From: Cudoniella acicularis | Lineage: Eukaryota > Ascomycota > Leotiomycetes > Helotiales > Helotiaceae | Assembly: GCA_013054445.1 (NCBI GenBank) | Contig: JAAMPI010000096.1 | Location: forward strand, 1 to 64,000 | Direction of reading: 5' to 3' | DNA length: 64,000 nt | In this document: positions 35,860 through 45,676 of the stretch, piece by piece | How the letters are laid out: each line of letters begins with the position of its first letter | How positions within the stretch are numbered: the first letter of the stretch is position 1 | Notes under the pieces: generated by a model | The model's database searches: none | Seen by the model: the letters and a program-made list of their open reading frames with translations, nothing else | Told to the model about the DNA's origin: nothing | Translations under genes and position numbers: made by a program

Positions 35860-37439
35860 ATGGCAGATCCTATCGCCGTGGCCTCTGCCATCACAGGTCT
35901 GGTTATCAAAGCTTTCACCGTAAGCAAAGACGTATATGCGCAGGCGAAACAGATCTCGAACGCACCGAAGCATATCCAAGCGATATCAAGAGACCTCGAA
36001 GACTTCTACTCTATCCTGGGCACACTCAAATTATACTTGGAGGACGGGGACTTAACAGCCGGATTACTGTATTCGGCGGGGAGAACAAATCTCGAAAATG
36101 CCCTCGAGAATTGCTTACTGGCATTTGATCGTACCAACGAACTTGTGGGATCATTTAAAGCCAAAGGGGGTGTTGGAGATGTAGGGACTTGGAAACGGAT
36201 TCAGTTCTCCTTTAAGAGCGCCCAGACGGAGGCATTGCGGAACGAGCTCGCAGCTCACAAGCTAAGCTTGAATATAGCTATCTCTCTTGTCAATTTGTAA
36301 GTCCGCGCCATTAGACCTGATCTTTCAGTAGCCCACGCTGTACTGACTTTACCAGTCTCAATACGAACTATACAAATGCTGCTGCGCGACGAAGCGAAGC
36401 CGAAATCTCCGCCCACCTCCGCGAAATCGAGGAGAAGCTCCCAATAATTCTACAAGATCTGGATGAAATCAAATCTTCAGCTATTATAGCAACAAAATAT
36501 GACCCTGACAATGATTGTATGGATCTTGTTCAGGAGGTCCAGGTTGCTCAGGTTCGCAGCTACCTTAACCGTGAAACAGCAACGCTGTGCAGCTTCCGCA
36601 CTTGCCAGCCTCAGACCAGCTCAAAATCGCCATCAATTAGTTACAAAGCAGCTTCAAGAGCGACATCAACCTACCACTCAGCACTGGCATTCTTACCAAA
36701 CCAACCCCTAGGAAGCATGCCTGAAAACTGCACTCAAATATTTGTGCAGGGCCCAACCAAGCAGACCCATGTATTTCGCGTTCAGCCCAGCACCACAGCC
36801 AAGGATCTCAAGATTATGATTGAATCTCGAACCAGTGTTCCTGCCGAGATACTCTTTTTCTTGTGGGCCGGAAAGGTCTTGCCCAATGATCAAACATTGG
36901 AAGACTTAAATATACCCCATGACTCGACTCTCATCTGCAATACCCGAGTCAGTAGACGTCCAGGCCCAAGCCGAGGCCCAAACCCAGACGGATCTTATAA
37001 AGTATTTATCAAGACGTTGATTGGAAAGACCTTTGAAATAAAAGTATTTGGACATATGACGATCGCTGAGGTTAAACGCGAATTAGAAACTCAAACACCT
37101 TTCCCAGCCATAGAACAACAGTTTATTTTTGCCGGCAAGGTGCTTTTTGATTATGCTACGTTATCCGACTACATCATCTCGCCGGAGGCAACGATTAATG
37201 CTATTTTTCGATACGTTCCGTTACCTTTAGTCGCTGGAAGAAATTTACTCTCAGAGGGAGAAACTGTTAAGCATTCAAAGGTAGAAACCGTCAAGCATTC
37301 TCAAGAGAAAAGAAGGCGAACTCTTGTGAAATGGAACACTTATACGGAGTGTGGTAGGCATGGGGACGATTGGTTATTTGGAGGGTTTTTAGTCTCGGTA
37401 CAGAAATTTTGGGTGGGAATGTGCAAAACAAGAGTTTAA
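35860..37439 (+). CDS. Fungal STAND-type N-terminal domain fused to two ubiquitin-like domains
   Basis: Two exons (35860-36296, 36356-37439; intron GTAAGT, branch TACTGACTT, CAG) encode 506 residues. Residues 1 to about 170 (MADPIAVASAITGLVIKAFT..., helices with RDLEDFYSILGTLKLYLED) match the helical 'Fungal N-terminal domain of STAND proteins' type that normally precedes NACHT/NB-ARC NTPases. A second helical stretch (ARRSEAEISAHLREIEEKLP) and a Ser/Gln-rich linker follow. Residues about 270-345 and 359-435 are two ubiquitin-like folds: the first with TQIFVQGPTK...FLWAGKVLPNDQTLEDLNI, the second with KVFIKTLIGKTFEIKVFGH...FIFAGKVLFDYATLSDYI, close to the ubiquitin pattern. Neither ends in Gly-Gly, so they are not processed modifiers. 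No NTPase or repeat domain is present. It may be an adaptor in fungal nonself/cell-death signalling that recruits ubiquitin-binding or proteasomal partners. That role is inference. Confidence 0.82.
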
Positions 37440-38533
37440 TTTTTGACAGTAAGTAAGTTATAATAAAATCCTATATCATCATAGTGTGAATCTCCATCAC
37501 TTGTATAAACACTCAAGCTACTTGTTGCCCCCAAGGGTTAGGCTAGTGAGGCTGAAACATCAAGGTAAAGATATGAGTATTACATAGATAGCTTTGAGCG
37601 TGTTACTCTATGGGCCCTTGAGTAATCCGCCTGCTTATATTATCCATTATACTACGCATGGATCAATGTATGCATTATGTCTCTTAAACTATAACATCAC
37701 TTAGCGAGAGGTGTTGCGCCCGCTTCAAAACTCCAACGATGACGAGGGTGGTTCACAGTGATTTAAAGGTATTAATTTGTACCACCGGTGAGCTATACTC
37801 TGGGCAATAAGCAGCAAATAGCATATAGTCCCATGATGATATGTTAGTACTCTCTACCCCGAAGCTTAGACTGCACTCACAGCAAGATTATAAACCACTA
37901 TCACTTCCAGTTAAGAGGCGTGAACTCCTTCATAGGATGCCGTATCAGGTCCTGAGAATTATCTTCGAAGCCAGTTGACCATATGATCAAGAGGATTGCT
38001 GAACAAGGAGCTGAGGGTGGGACTGCCGGTCGAAGGAATTTACCCAAGGAAGGGAAAATTCTCACATATAGAGAAGAGACCCCAAAACCCATGGGCCACT
38101 GGATCAATCAACTATCAAAAGTTTCTTGACGATGTAGATACAATTGAGGCTTTGGAACGCTTGTCCGGGCGTGGATCTACACTCGCTGATGACCGCGAAT
38201 GTGGATCCAAAATCAGTGCCCGGGAAATCTCGGTCATAAGGAAGCCAAAACGAGCCCCTTTAATGCATGCACAGGCTGACTTTGCCACCGTCCACTATCG
38301 TTCACTACTGCTCACCTGATTCCCACCTTTGCCTCATCCTTACTCACCCTGGAGAGGTACGATTCCTCGTTCTGGCGTTGAGAGCCTTCGTGTTAGGGGG
38401 AATGGTGGGGGTGGTGGAGAATTTGTGGGTATGATTTACGGGCTATCAAATGCTCTTCGGTCGTTCTCAAATGGTGGTGGAAATTAGAGGGGGAGATATT
38501 GCTTTATTGAATTTTTACAATTGGTTAGATTAT
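37440..38533. other. Intergenic region
   Basis: 1.1 kb with no recognisable gene. The ORF at 37996-38319 (107 codons, no domain) and its minus-strand shadow are the only long frames. The 3' UTR of the STAND-N/Ubl gene lies at the left. Confidence 0.4.
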
Positions 38534-38732
38534 GTGATGGGTACCCGTACACGGACCAGTTGGTCCGTGCCTAGCCGTGCGTCGGGTAAAGCCCTAAGGT
38601 TTTTTTTTTAATAAATATCATATTTTCGTAATAGACTCGAAATTTCTAGTTCTGTTAAAAAATCTGTATTAAATTTAGCCTAGAAACAAAAGAGAAGCAC
38701 AGCTAAACGGGTACCCGTGGGTTACCCATCAC
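38534..38732. mobile_element. Inverted-repeat element (MITE candidate, 199 bp) with internal hairpin
   Basis: Left end GTGATGGGTACCCGT and right end (complement) GTGATGGGTAACCCACGGGT form imperfect terminal inverted repeats. Just inside the left end is a strong hairpin, CACGGACCA-GT-TGGTCCGTG. The interior carries a T11 tract and AT-rich DNA. The direct repeat TACAATTGGT lies on both sides (38516-38525 and 38739-38748), a few bases outside the inverted repeats. It may be the insertion footprint or the true ends of the unit. No coding capacity. Confidence 0.6.
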
Positions 38733-39202
38733 GCAGTCTACAATTGGTGCATAGCATAACTTAGCGTTGGTTTTAAATATAATAGACTTGCGTTGACTTT
38801 TCATCAAATAACTGCTGTGAATGACTCACAGTTGTAAAGATAGAGAAACAGTGGCTACAAGGCCCGGATATATGACATGTACCTTCTCGGAAAGTCTCAC
38901 ACAGAAGTAGAGATATTATAACTAATTATAACCGGCCCTCAGATGAATGGTTTATACGTTTAAGAACCCCAGGAGATTATCTCACAGTAATAGAGATATT
39001 GAAAGAATTGACTTCATCTAAACTTTTGATTCTTGAATATAATATAACAGTGGTATCTCGAAAACAAAAATCAAGTACCCATCTAAACATGCTAAACTCC
39101 TCGCCGAGCCCAGCCCAGCATACAATGCAACCCTAAACTATTAACCAGAAAAGAACACTACATCCAAAATCTCACAACTCTGCCGCACCAAGGAAAGAAG
39201 TT
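38733..39202. other. Intergenic 3' region
   Basis: 470 bp downstream of the inverted-repeat element and of the secreted-protein gene. It is AT-rich without ORFs, and nothing is recognised. Confidence 0.4.
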
Positions 39203-40140
39203 CTATTGTGCCGAAGGACCGGTACTAACACCCGGATAAAGATAAGCAGCAGGCTGTGTATCCCCGGTAATCTGACTGTTCGACAACACGGCACCACTAT
39301 TGCAATCCACATAAACAAAAAGAACCTCTCCATCGGCCTTTCCCTTGTCGTCTTTGTAGATGGATTTGTTGCACCAGTTGGGGGTATTGGTCTTGGCGCC
39401 TCGGGTGTCGCAGTAGGATACTTCGTCTGTGTCGTAGTAGCCGGCTGCCATTTCTTTTGTTGCAACTTCGGTGAGAGTTCCGCACGAACTATTTTCATGT
39501 TAGTATTCACGAACCTTGTAAAAGGGGTGGGTAAAAGGAGGGGAGACAAACTTCATAACATAAGGCACAAAAGTCCAATACCCACAAACGCCTGCCGCAA
39601 GATCCTTACTATGACTAACAGTAGTCGTATATGAAAGCGACTTGCTAATAGAATAACTAGCACCGATATTAAACGTCGACGTAAGCAATTTGCTGAGGTC
39701 AGCAGTAGAGCTCATGCCGGAGCCGATGCTGATAGTCCATGTTTGGGTGGTGGTGACGGATTGCGCGAGAGCGACGCCGCAGGTTGTCCCGCCTTGGCAC
39801 CAACCTTGGGCGAAGGGGACTTCTTGCCCGAAACCTTTCGAGAGGGTGAGTTCACAGTAGGAGGTGCAGCCTGCGTTTCCTGGGATACCGGGGATGTTTT
39901 GGCAGTTGCCGGATTTGTCGAGGGTGTTTTTGTGGGGGCAGTTGCCGTCGGTCTGGGAGTAGTGAGTTAGATTTTGTTTTTCTGAGGAAGTAAGGGAGAA
40001 GGGGAAGAAGAAAGACGAACCACATCGGTGGCCATGTTTTGTGGGTAGCACTCTGCGGCTCGGGATTCTAATGATAGTAATGGGCTGGCAAATGTAGATG
40101 CGAGGACAGAAAAGAAAAGGAGGCTTTTGCTGAGAGACAT
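39203..40140 (-). CDS. Secreted 12-cysteine protein, unknown family
   Basis: Three exons on the minus strand (40140-40021, 39952-39552, 39488-39203) encode 268 residues. Intron 1 (40020-39953) has a weak GTTCGT donor, with CTAACTC branch and CCAG acceptor. Intron 2 (39551-39489) has GTTTGT, ACTAACAT and ATAG. The start MSLSKSLLFFSVLASTFAS is a clear signal peptide. The mature part has 12 cysteines, an even number, including GCTSYC, GWCQGGTTC, VCGYWTF, SCGTLT, SYCDT and NWC, so multiple disulfides are likely. A central Ser/Thr-rich, alternating stretch (TSTFNIGASYSISKSLSY) suggests beta strands. I do not recognise a characterised family and assign no function. A role in the extracellular or host-facing space is inferred from secretion and cysteine content only. 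Confidence 0.82.
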
Positions 40141-42038
40141 TTTGAAAGATATTGATATATGAATGCACAATTGGAAAAAATATGCAATGACTTTAGGAAA
40201 GAATGATCCGCTAGATGATAGAAGTGAAGTATATTGTTGATGATCTAAAAAAAATATTGACGTGAAGAACTCACGATGTCTTTATAAGAACCTTTGCGAT
40301 TGTTGCTCAAAAAGTTTTAATTTCAAAAAGCGCCTTTAAAATCCTCTCTCATGGAACATTGAAGGGTTGAAATCCTCTTCACACATGGGACAAAAGATTC
40401 GAGAGGCTGAGAGTGGGACTCTGTCCTAGTCGGCCATTCCCGTTGGTGTTGGTTTCGATGTAGCCTATCACGAGCCAGAAAATTAAGGATTTTTAAAAGC
40501 CCCCGTGGTTTGGTTGTAGCGTGGAATCTGGGGTTGTTTCATTCCTCTGGAATCCTCCGGGAAACATTTCTATTCGCTTGTGGAGCAGCAACCCTGTTGT
40601 TCTCACGCGAAATCTCCTGGCACCCTGTAGGTACGAGATACCAAGAAAACCAGTGATCTGTGTAATCTGAAATACCAGATATTTCTAGGTTTCTCGGAGA
40701 CATCTCTAGGTGGCATCGGTGGAATTGCATAGCATGATACCGGTAGTTGAATAGAGACTCTGTCACTGAAAAGTTCATAAATTAAGGATTTTTGATGAAA
40801 GGAGAAGCATTTAATGGGAGGATGATACTGAGCACAGCAGCTCGAATGCAGCATTTAATTGCGCTGCATTTGAGCTCCAGTGGCAAATTGAGCTGGGGAG
40901 AGGCTTCGAGAAGAAAAGACGAGGCTTAGTTTTTGGCGTTCACGATGAAACGAACAACTAACGGCACCTCTCAGAAGACCAAATTCGGTACCGGTAAGAA
41001 ATTCGAAACCCTTGCTACCTCGCTTCTAGCTCACTTCAGCAGTCGAAAAATAATGTCAATTTTGCCAAGGTGTACCAAGTTGGAAGGGAGGAATTTAAAA
41101 AAGCTTATTTCTCCTTTGTCTGACGGAATCGTGGAGGAGATTGGGTTACTTAGCTCTTCCTATTCGTGTAACCTTCTCCGGGCTTTGTGCACTCACTTGG
41201 ATTATTTCCGGTCTTCTCTTGGCATTATTTAAAGACGTTTTTGAGGCCTCATATTCAGATAATTTGACAGAAATATTTCTTCCACTCCTCGTGCAACCGA
41301 AGCTCATAAAAATAGCAACATTTTTGATGTTCACCAACATTTGTTTCAGACGAAAATTCCACGGGCGCAGCACAACGGTTAGCTTCGATCCTTCCTGTGG
41401 AAGTACCTGGTACCCCCGGAGTTCACTCTAAGCGACGCTATTCCCAGGTCTTGTGTGGAGTCCTCGGTGCTCACCGAGATCAACCTTATTTCCTCCCAGG
41501 GATACTTGCAGTTACGCACCTGTGCCGCATCAGCCCATGGAACTCCTTTCTGCAGCCAAGATATGGGGAACCCCTCAAAGAAAACATCGGATGACTTCTA
41601 TTTTGTTTCCTTTGTCGCGACTCACTTCGTGCTTTCTTCATCGTGTAGGATTTAAGCTTTGATAGATGGTCCGCGACGCTCCTTCTAAGAAAATTGAATT
41701 GCGACGGGACCATTTCACTCTCACCTTCCTAATTTGAATACTTCCAACTTTTTGATCAGTTGATCTTCTTGCTTACTCTGTATCCAACCAACGTCAAGAC
41801 TCGATCTGACGACCATCAAGAGTTAAGTAGGTTACGTGAAGTGCTGACTTTGATCGCCGAAAGGTGAATACTCACCTGCTTCCAATTATTCGCGCTATCC
41901 AAACTTTTGTAACCTCCATCTGCAGGTCATCACAAGCCCTTCCGACGAGAAAAATCAAATCAACCATATCCCCTCGTGGCGCAAGACAGTCAACCTCCAC
42001 AGCAATCGCATATTCAAAAACCTTATACCCTTCCCACA
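40141..42038. other. Intergenic region
   Basis: 1.9 kb. A run of short overlapping ORFs lies between 40930 and 41660 on both strands, with no domain and no clear splice structure. The first 250 bp are the AT-rich promoter of the secreted-protein gene on the minus strand, with TATAA-like TTTATAAGAACC near 40280. Confidence 0.45.
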
Positions 42039-42422
42039 ATGTCCTGCTCAGGCCAACAGCCCTCCACCCCACCAACCGCCTCCAATTCATGCGCATTCGT
42101 CATCAGCAGCAACTCAATCTCCAACGCCTCCGCCATCTCCTCTTGCTGCGGTATCGCCAGCACCCCAACCACATTCGGCAGCGGCAGTTCTGCAAACTGC
42201 TTCCAATACTGCAATGTCTCTCTCACGACTTCGCCGGACGGAAGCACGGATGCGCTTCAAAATTGTCTTGCGACGGCGTTGAGAAACCAAAGCGGGGATA
42301 TTTACTGCTTTTCGCAGGCGGCGAAGAAGAGTGCGGCGGAGAGTATACATGTGAGGGGCGCGAATTGGGCGGCCGTTACGATGATTGGTGTTTTGGTGGG
42401 GACGTCGATGCTGGCTTTGTAA
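42039..42422 (+). CDS. Small Cys-rich surface-type protein with C-terminal hydrophobic tail
   Basis: A single exon of 127 residues begins at the first in-frame ATG (MSCSGQQPSTPP). Cysteine pattern: CAFVIS, SSCCG, NCFQYCNV, NCLATAL and YCFSQ. Eight to nine Cys lie in a Ser/Asn/Thr-rich body with possible N-glycosylation sites. The C-terminus AAVTMIGVLVGTSMLAL is a hydrophobic anchor or GPI-type signal preceded by a small-residue region. No N-terminal signal peptide is visible from this start, so an upstream exon may be missing or the gene may begin elsewhere (the frame is open upstream to 41976 without an ATG). Resembles fungal GPI-anchored Cys proteins; family unassigned. Confidence 0.6.
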   Translation: MSCSGQQPSTPPTASNSCAFVISSNSISNASAISSCCGIASTPTTFGSGSSANCFQYCNVSLTTSPDGSTDALQNCLATALRNQSGDIYCFSQAAKKSAAESIHVRGANWAAVTMIGVLVGTSMLAL

Positions 42423-42800
42423 CGCTGAGAAGAGAGTAATTGAGAGGAAACGAGACGTAGATATGGGTGGGATGTACATATGGGACTGGGTGTTGGTTAG
42501 TGCGACTTCTCTTCTCTGCATATTCTGTAGGAGTTATTGAAGTGAGATAATTGCAGCCGGGACTGAGAAGACGGACCTTTGGGCCAGGGTTCTGTGGCAT
42601 TGCAAGTCAACGGAACCATGCGATAATGACTGACGAGTTCCATGAAATCTTCAAGAAACATCAGTTCCATTCACAGCCGTTTTTCTTATTCACATTTCAC
42701 AAGCAATGAGCTGGTCTTTTCAAAAGATATTTTATTTTATTTGGAATCTATTCTGCGACAATCATATTATTTCATTCCACCACAGTTTCCCCCAGATAAC
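42423..42800. other. Intergenic region, convergent 3' ends
   Basis: 378 bp between the convergent small Cys genes. Nothing is recognised. ORFs are shadows of the upstream gene. Confidence 0.5.
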
Positions 42801-43022
42801 TCACTGATACCGAGGGAAAGCTAGTCCACACTTTTCACATCTCTCATGCCCGCACTTCGCACAGAACTCAGACTCAGGAGGACCTAAAGTTATATGTGCA
42901 TGTGCCTTTGTTTTATAACCACAAGGCACGGTGATAGTGCGTGTTTCTGCTGTGCCGTTGCCAGTCGTGACTGGCATTTTGCCCGTCATAGCGCAACAGG
43001 TCCAGTACATTGTGGTAGGCAT
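42801..43022 (-). CDS. Small zinc-ribbon-like protein (73 aa)
   Basis: A single-exon ORF from ATG 43022 to TGA 42801 encodes 73 residues. Cysteines occur as C9-C10, C34 and then C54-x2-C57 and C62-x2-C65 in FCAKCGHERCEKC, a treble-clef/zinc-ribbon-like arrangement that should bind zinc. MYWTCCAMTGKMPVT near the start is typical of short ascomycete proteins with a YWxCC start. There is no signal peptide. It could be a nuclear or cytoplasmic zinc-binding adaptor. The function is unknown. Compact composition and Cys spacing support a true gene despite its length. Confidence 0.65.
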   Translation of the reverse strand: MPTTMYWTCCAMTGKMPVTTGNGTAETRTITVPCGYKTKAHAHITLGPPESEFCAKCGHERCEKCGLAFPRYQ

Positions 43023-43756
43023 TTTGTTGTGTTTTTTGTGGTGAGTTTGGTTTGGTAGTAGTAATTGGGTTTGGCTTTGTAATGGGCTAGTATGAGATAT
43101 TTTTGGGGTGGTTTGGAAGGGTAGATGCTAGCTGTGAGCTTTTGTGGGATTTCTTGTGGGATTGTTCTGAATAGTTCTCTTTGTTGGGGGATTGTCTTGC
43201 TTTTTGTACGAGTACCCTGATCAATGTTTTGTGGAAGGGACCTTGGACATTGTTTCGAAGAATGGCTTTGTGTTTTATGCGCGAGACTGAGATTTCTTGT
43301 GAATATGTTTTTGAAACTTTGTTATACGGTGACCGGGAGTGGATGAATAAAGCGTTGGTAAAATCGCACAGTGATTCGCACTGTCGTCATTGAGATGCTC
43401 ATGGGCAGCAGGAACGTATTGATAATAGATTAGAGCTACTAACTCAGGCTAAGTTAGCTAACAAATTTAGCAGCGCGCCATTAAAGAAGCACGTTAGATT
43501 TGTGTAACCTTTGGATATTTATGAGCAATTGGGAGAGCTTAAGCTTAATGTTGGTTCTTTTAGCTCCCGCTTTAGAGCAGTGACATTTTCCACGCCAAGC
43601 TGTATTTCTGAATTTAAAATCTTTCTTTCTTTCTTTCTTTGTTAACTGACCTAAATCTCAATCATCACAGCGCATCCTGGCGATTCTGGTTTCACTCTAC
43701 CACTTCGCCGTAAAATATCCCCTAATAACAATTTTCCAATAGAGTCCGGCAATTCA
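43023..43756. other. Intergenic region with TTTC microsatellite
   Basis: 734 bp between divergent genes. It is GT-rich at left and has a CTTT repeat at 43621-43640. No gene is supported. Confidence 0.5.
43621..43640. repeat. CTTT tetranucleotide microsatellite
   Basis: Five perfect CTTT units lie about 115 bp upstream of the DEDDh-like gene start, within its likely promoter. Confidence 0.9.
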
Positions 43757-44626
43757 ATGGAATCCTACCACTCAAAAATAGCCGACGACAAGGGTAGAAC
43801 AGACGGCGGCTTGCATTTCGCCGAGCAGATCCTCCAACTTTATGAAGATGATGAGGATTACGCTTTGGCACTCGATGCGATTTTCGGTTCCATCGATTTC
43901 AAATTTCACAGAAAATATCAGGACCCAGTGAAACATTTTATCAAAGAGCTAGGTATCGCAACCCTGGACACCCGGCATTTGCGATTCTCGTCCTCGAAAT
44001 CAAGCGAAGAAAGACTTATCGCCACTCATCAATACTCAACATCTCATGCTTCAAACGACTTCGCAGGCTACGATGTCACGGATTTTCACAAATGCGCGTT
44101 CGCGGAGACGTTTTGATTAGGGCTAAGAAAATTGCGAAGGAGGTGGAGAAGTATTTAAAGATCGAAGATGACAAGAAACAGAACGCTCATCGCAATATCG
44201 TCATTGTCGGACACTCACCCAAATACGACCTGGGCGTCTTACAAAGACATGGACTTAATATTTCAGAACTGCCTCAGGTGGTAAGCAGTATTCGATACGC
44301 ACATGATGTCCCGACAACTTCTGGCCCCCAACCCTGGGCCGTCTGGAAAAAATAGCAACTACAGAGGCTTCCCCCTCGCAAGAGTGCTGGCAGAGTTTGC
44401 ATGTCCTCACCAACCAAATGACATGCGAAATGCTGGGAATTATGCCACATACACGCTTCATATTATGCTCATGATTGCAATCAGAAGCGCGGAGGGAAAG
44501 AAGCTTACTTTTGTTGAGGATGCTGCCTTGGAGCATTTGCGGTGTTTGGTGCATAAGGAGATGCGTAAACCTTGCTTATGGAACCCTGTGCGAAGTTCTT
44601 TAGGATTCGCTGTCCAAAAGTCGTAA
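43757..44626 (+). pseudogene. DEDDh RNase H-fold (Gfd2/YDR514C-like) protein with two compensating frameshifts
   Basis: Starting at ATG 43757, the reading runs in three consecutive frames. The order matches Gfd2/YDR514C-type DEDDh domains: TLDTRHL (position of the first acidic motif), a QYSTSHASNDFAGYDVTDF region, then NIVIVGHSPKYDL (exo II-like), a DTHMMSRQLL segment and a C-terminal RNAGNYATYTLHIMLMIAI where the third motif usually has NAGNDA. The frame changes are near 44112 (one T missing in TTTT) and near 44290 (one base extra). They cancel, so the total length stays a multiple of three. The Asp-to-Tyr change in the last motif suggests loss of catalysis or a diverged paralogue. Whether this is a pseudogene or a gene with consensus errors cannot be decided here. 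Confidence 0.65.
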
Positions 44627-45129
44627 ACAGTTTTCAACAGCCCAAAATCAATGTGGAAGTTTTCGAAACGCCGCAACCACGAGCGACTCAGTCACTTGAC
44701 TTCCGGAACTCTGTCCACCAATACGTGGTCCAGATTCCAGGTCTTCATCGAATTAATACGAAAAAATCTCAAGATACACTGTCATGCCACGTCAAAATAA
44801 TAACTTGCAGAATCAGAAGTCGATGAATGGTGGGGTGGTCATTTCCCCTCGCTTATCCCTGCAAGCGCTCTTCAGGGGGGAGCTCCTCTCATGAACGCCA
44901 AGTGACGTCACGTCAGCTATTTTGTCGATCCTCCCCAAAACCTGTTCAGAGCACAACGTCAAAGCATCTATAAGTCCTCAAACACCGACAAGCTTTCCAA
45001 GACCTTCGTCTTAGACATTCTCAATCACAACTCCACAAAAATCCTACAATCGCAATATTTTTGCAACCATAAAAAGCAACACCATATCTACAAACTCAAG
45101 CTCACCAACCACAACAACCACAATAAAAA
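44627..45129. other. Promoter region of the 45.1 kb gene
   Basis: 500 bp hold a CRE palindrome (44903), a CTATAAGTCC TATA-like word near 44969 and a CA/AAC-rich leader immediately before ATG 45130. No gene lies in it. Confidence 0.5.
44903..44915. promoter_or_regulatory. CRE/ATF palindrome TGACGTCA
   Basis: TGACGTCA followed directly by CGTCA is a consensus site for fungal ATF/CREB-type bZIP factors (Atf1/Sko1-like). It lies about 220 bp upstream of the start codon of the hydrophilic coiled-coil gene and about 65 bp upstream of a TATA-like word. Stress control is a reasonable inference. Confidence 0.6.
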
Positions 45130-45676
45130 ATGGGAATCTTCAACCGCTCCAGCGAACCCGTCGCCGATGAAAAAGTCCCCCAACGCAGCAGCACGCTCTT
45201 CTCCCGCCGGCGCTCCGTCTCCCCCGTCAACAACACCACTACACACCACAACAACAACTCCACCGACCTCAACAACACCAGCCCACAACGCCACGGTTTC
45301 CTGCATCGCAATAACGGCGAAGATGCATCGATCATCGCTGCGAAGGAACGCGTGCAAAATGCCGAGCAGATGGAGAGGGATGCGGATAAGGCGCTTGCGC
45401 ATGCGAGGGCTGCGGTGAGGGAGGCGAGGGAACATGTTAAGAGAATTGAGAAGGAGGCTGCTGAGCAGTATGTTTACCCTTTTTGCGATATGTTGTGTGA
45501 CGAGTTCTAATTGTGATGGTCGTGTAGGGCGAGACTTGCGAAGATTAAGCAGAAGCAGGCGAGTTCTATTTCGAAGCGGGCTAGGCCTCTTGGACGTGAG
45601 TTCTCTTTGCTATTTTCCTTTTTGACTGAATACTGACGTTAGCGTAACAGGTCATGACCAACATCATGTCATCTAG
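45130..45676 (+). CDS. Small hydrophilic coiled-coil protein (143 aa)
   Basis: Three exons (45130-45467, 45528-45595, 45651-45676) encode 143 residues. Introns carry GTATGT/TGTAG and GTGAGT/AACAG and both phases agree. The N-terminus MGIFNRSSEPVADEK is basic and Ser-rich (RRRSVSPV), then an Asn/Thr/His-rich linker. Next comes a charged heptad-like helix (AAKERVQNAEQMERDADKAL, AAVREAREHVKRIEKEAAEQ) and a basic tail (ARLAKIKQKQASSISKRARP). The pattern recalls uncharacterised ascomycete stress-type coiled-coil proteins. There is no enzyme motif, signal or membrane segment. The upstream CRE would fit stress-induced expression. Confidence 0.8.
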
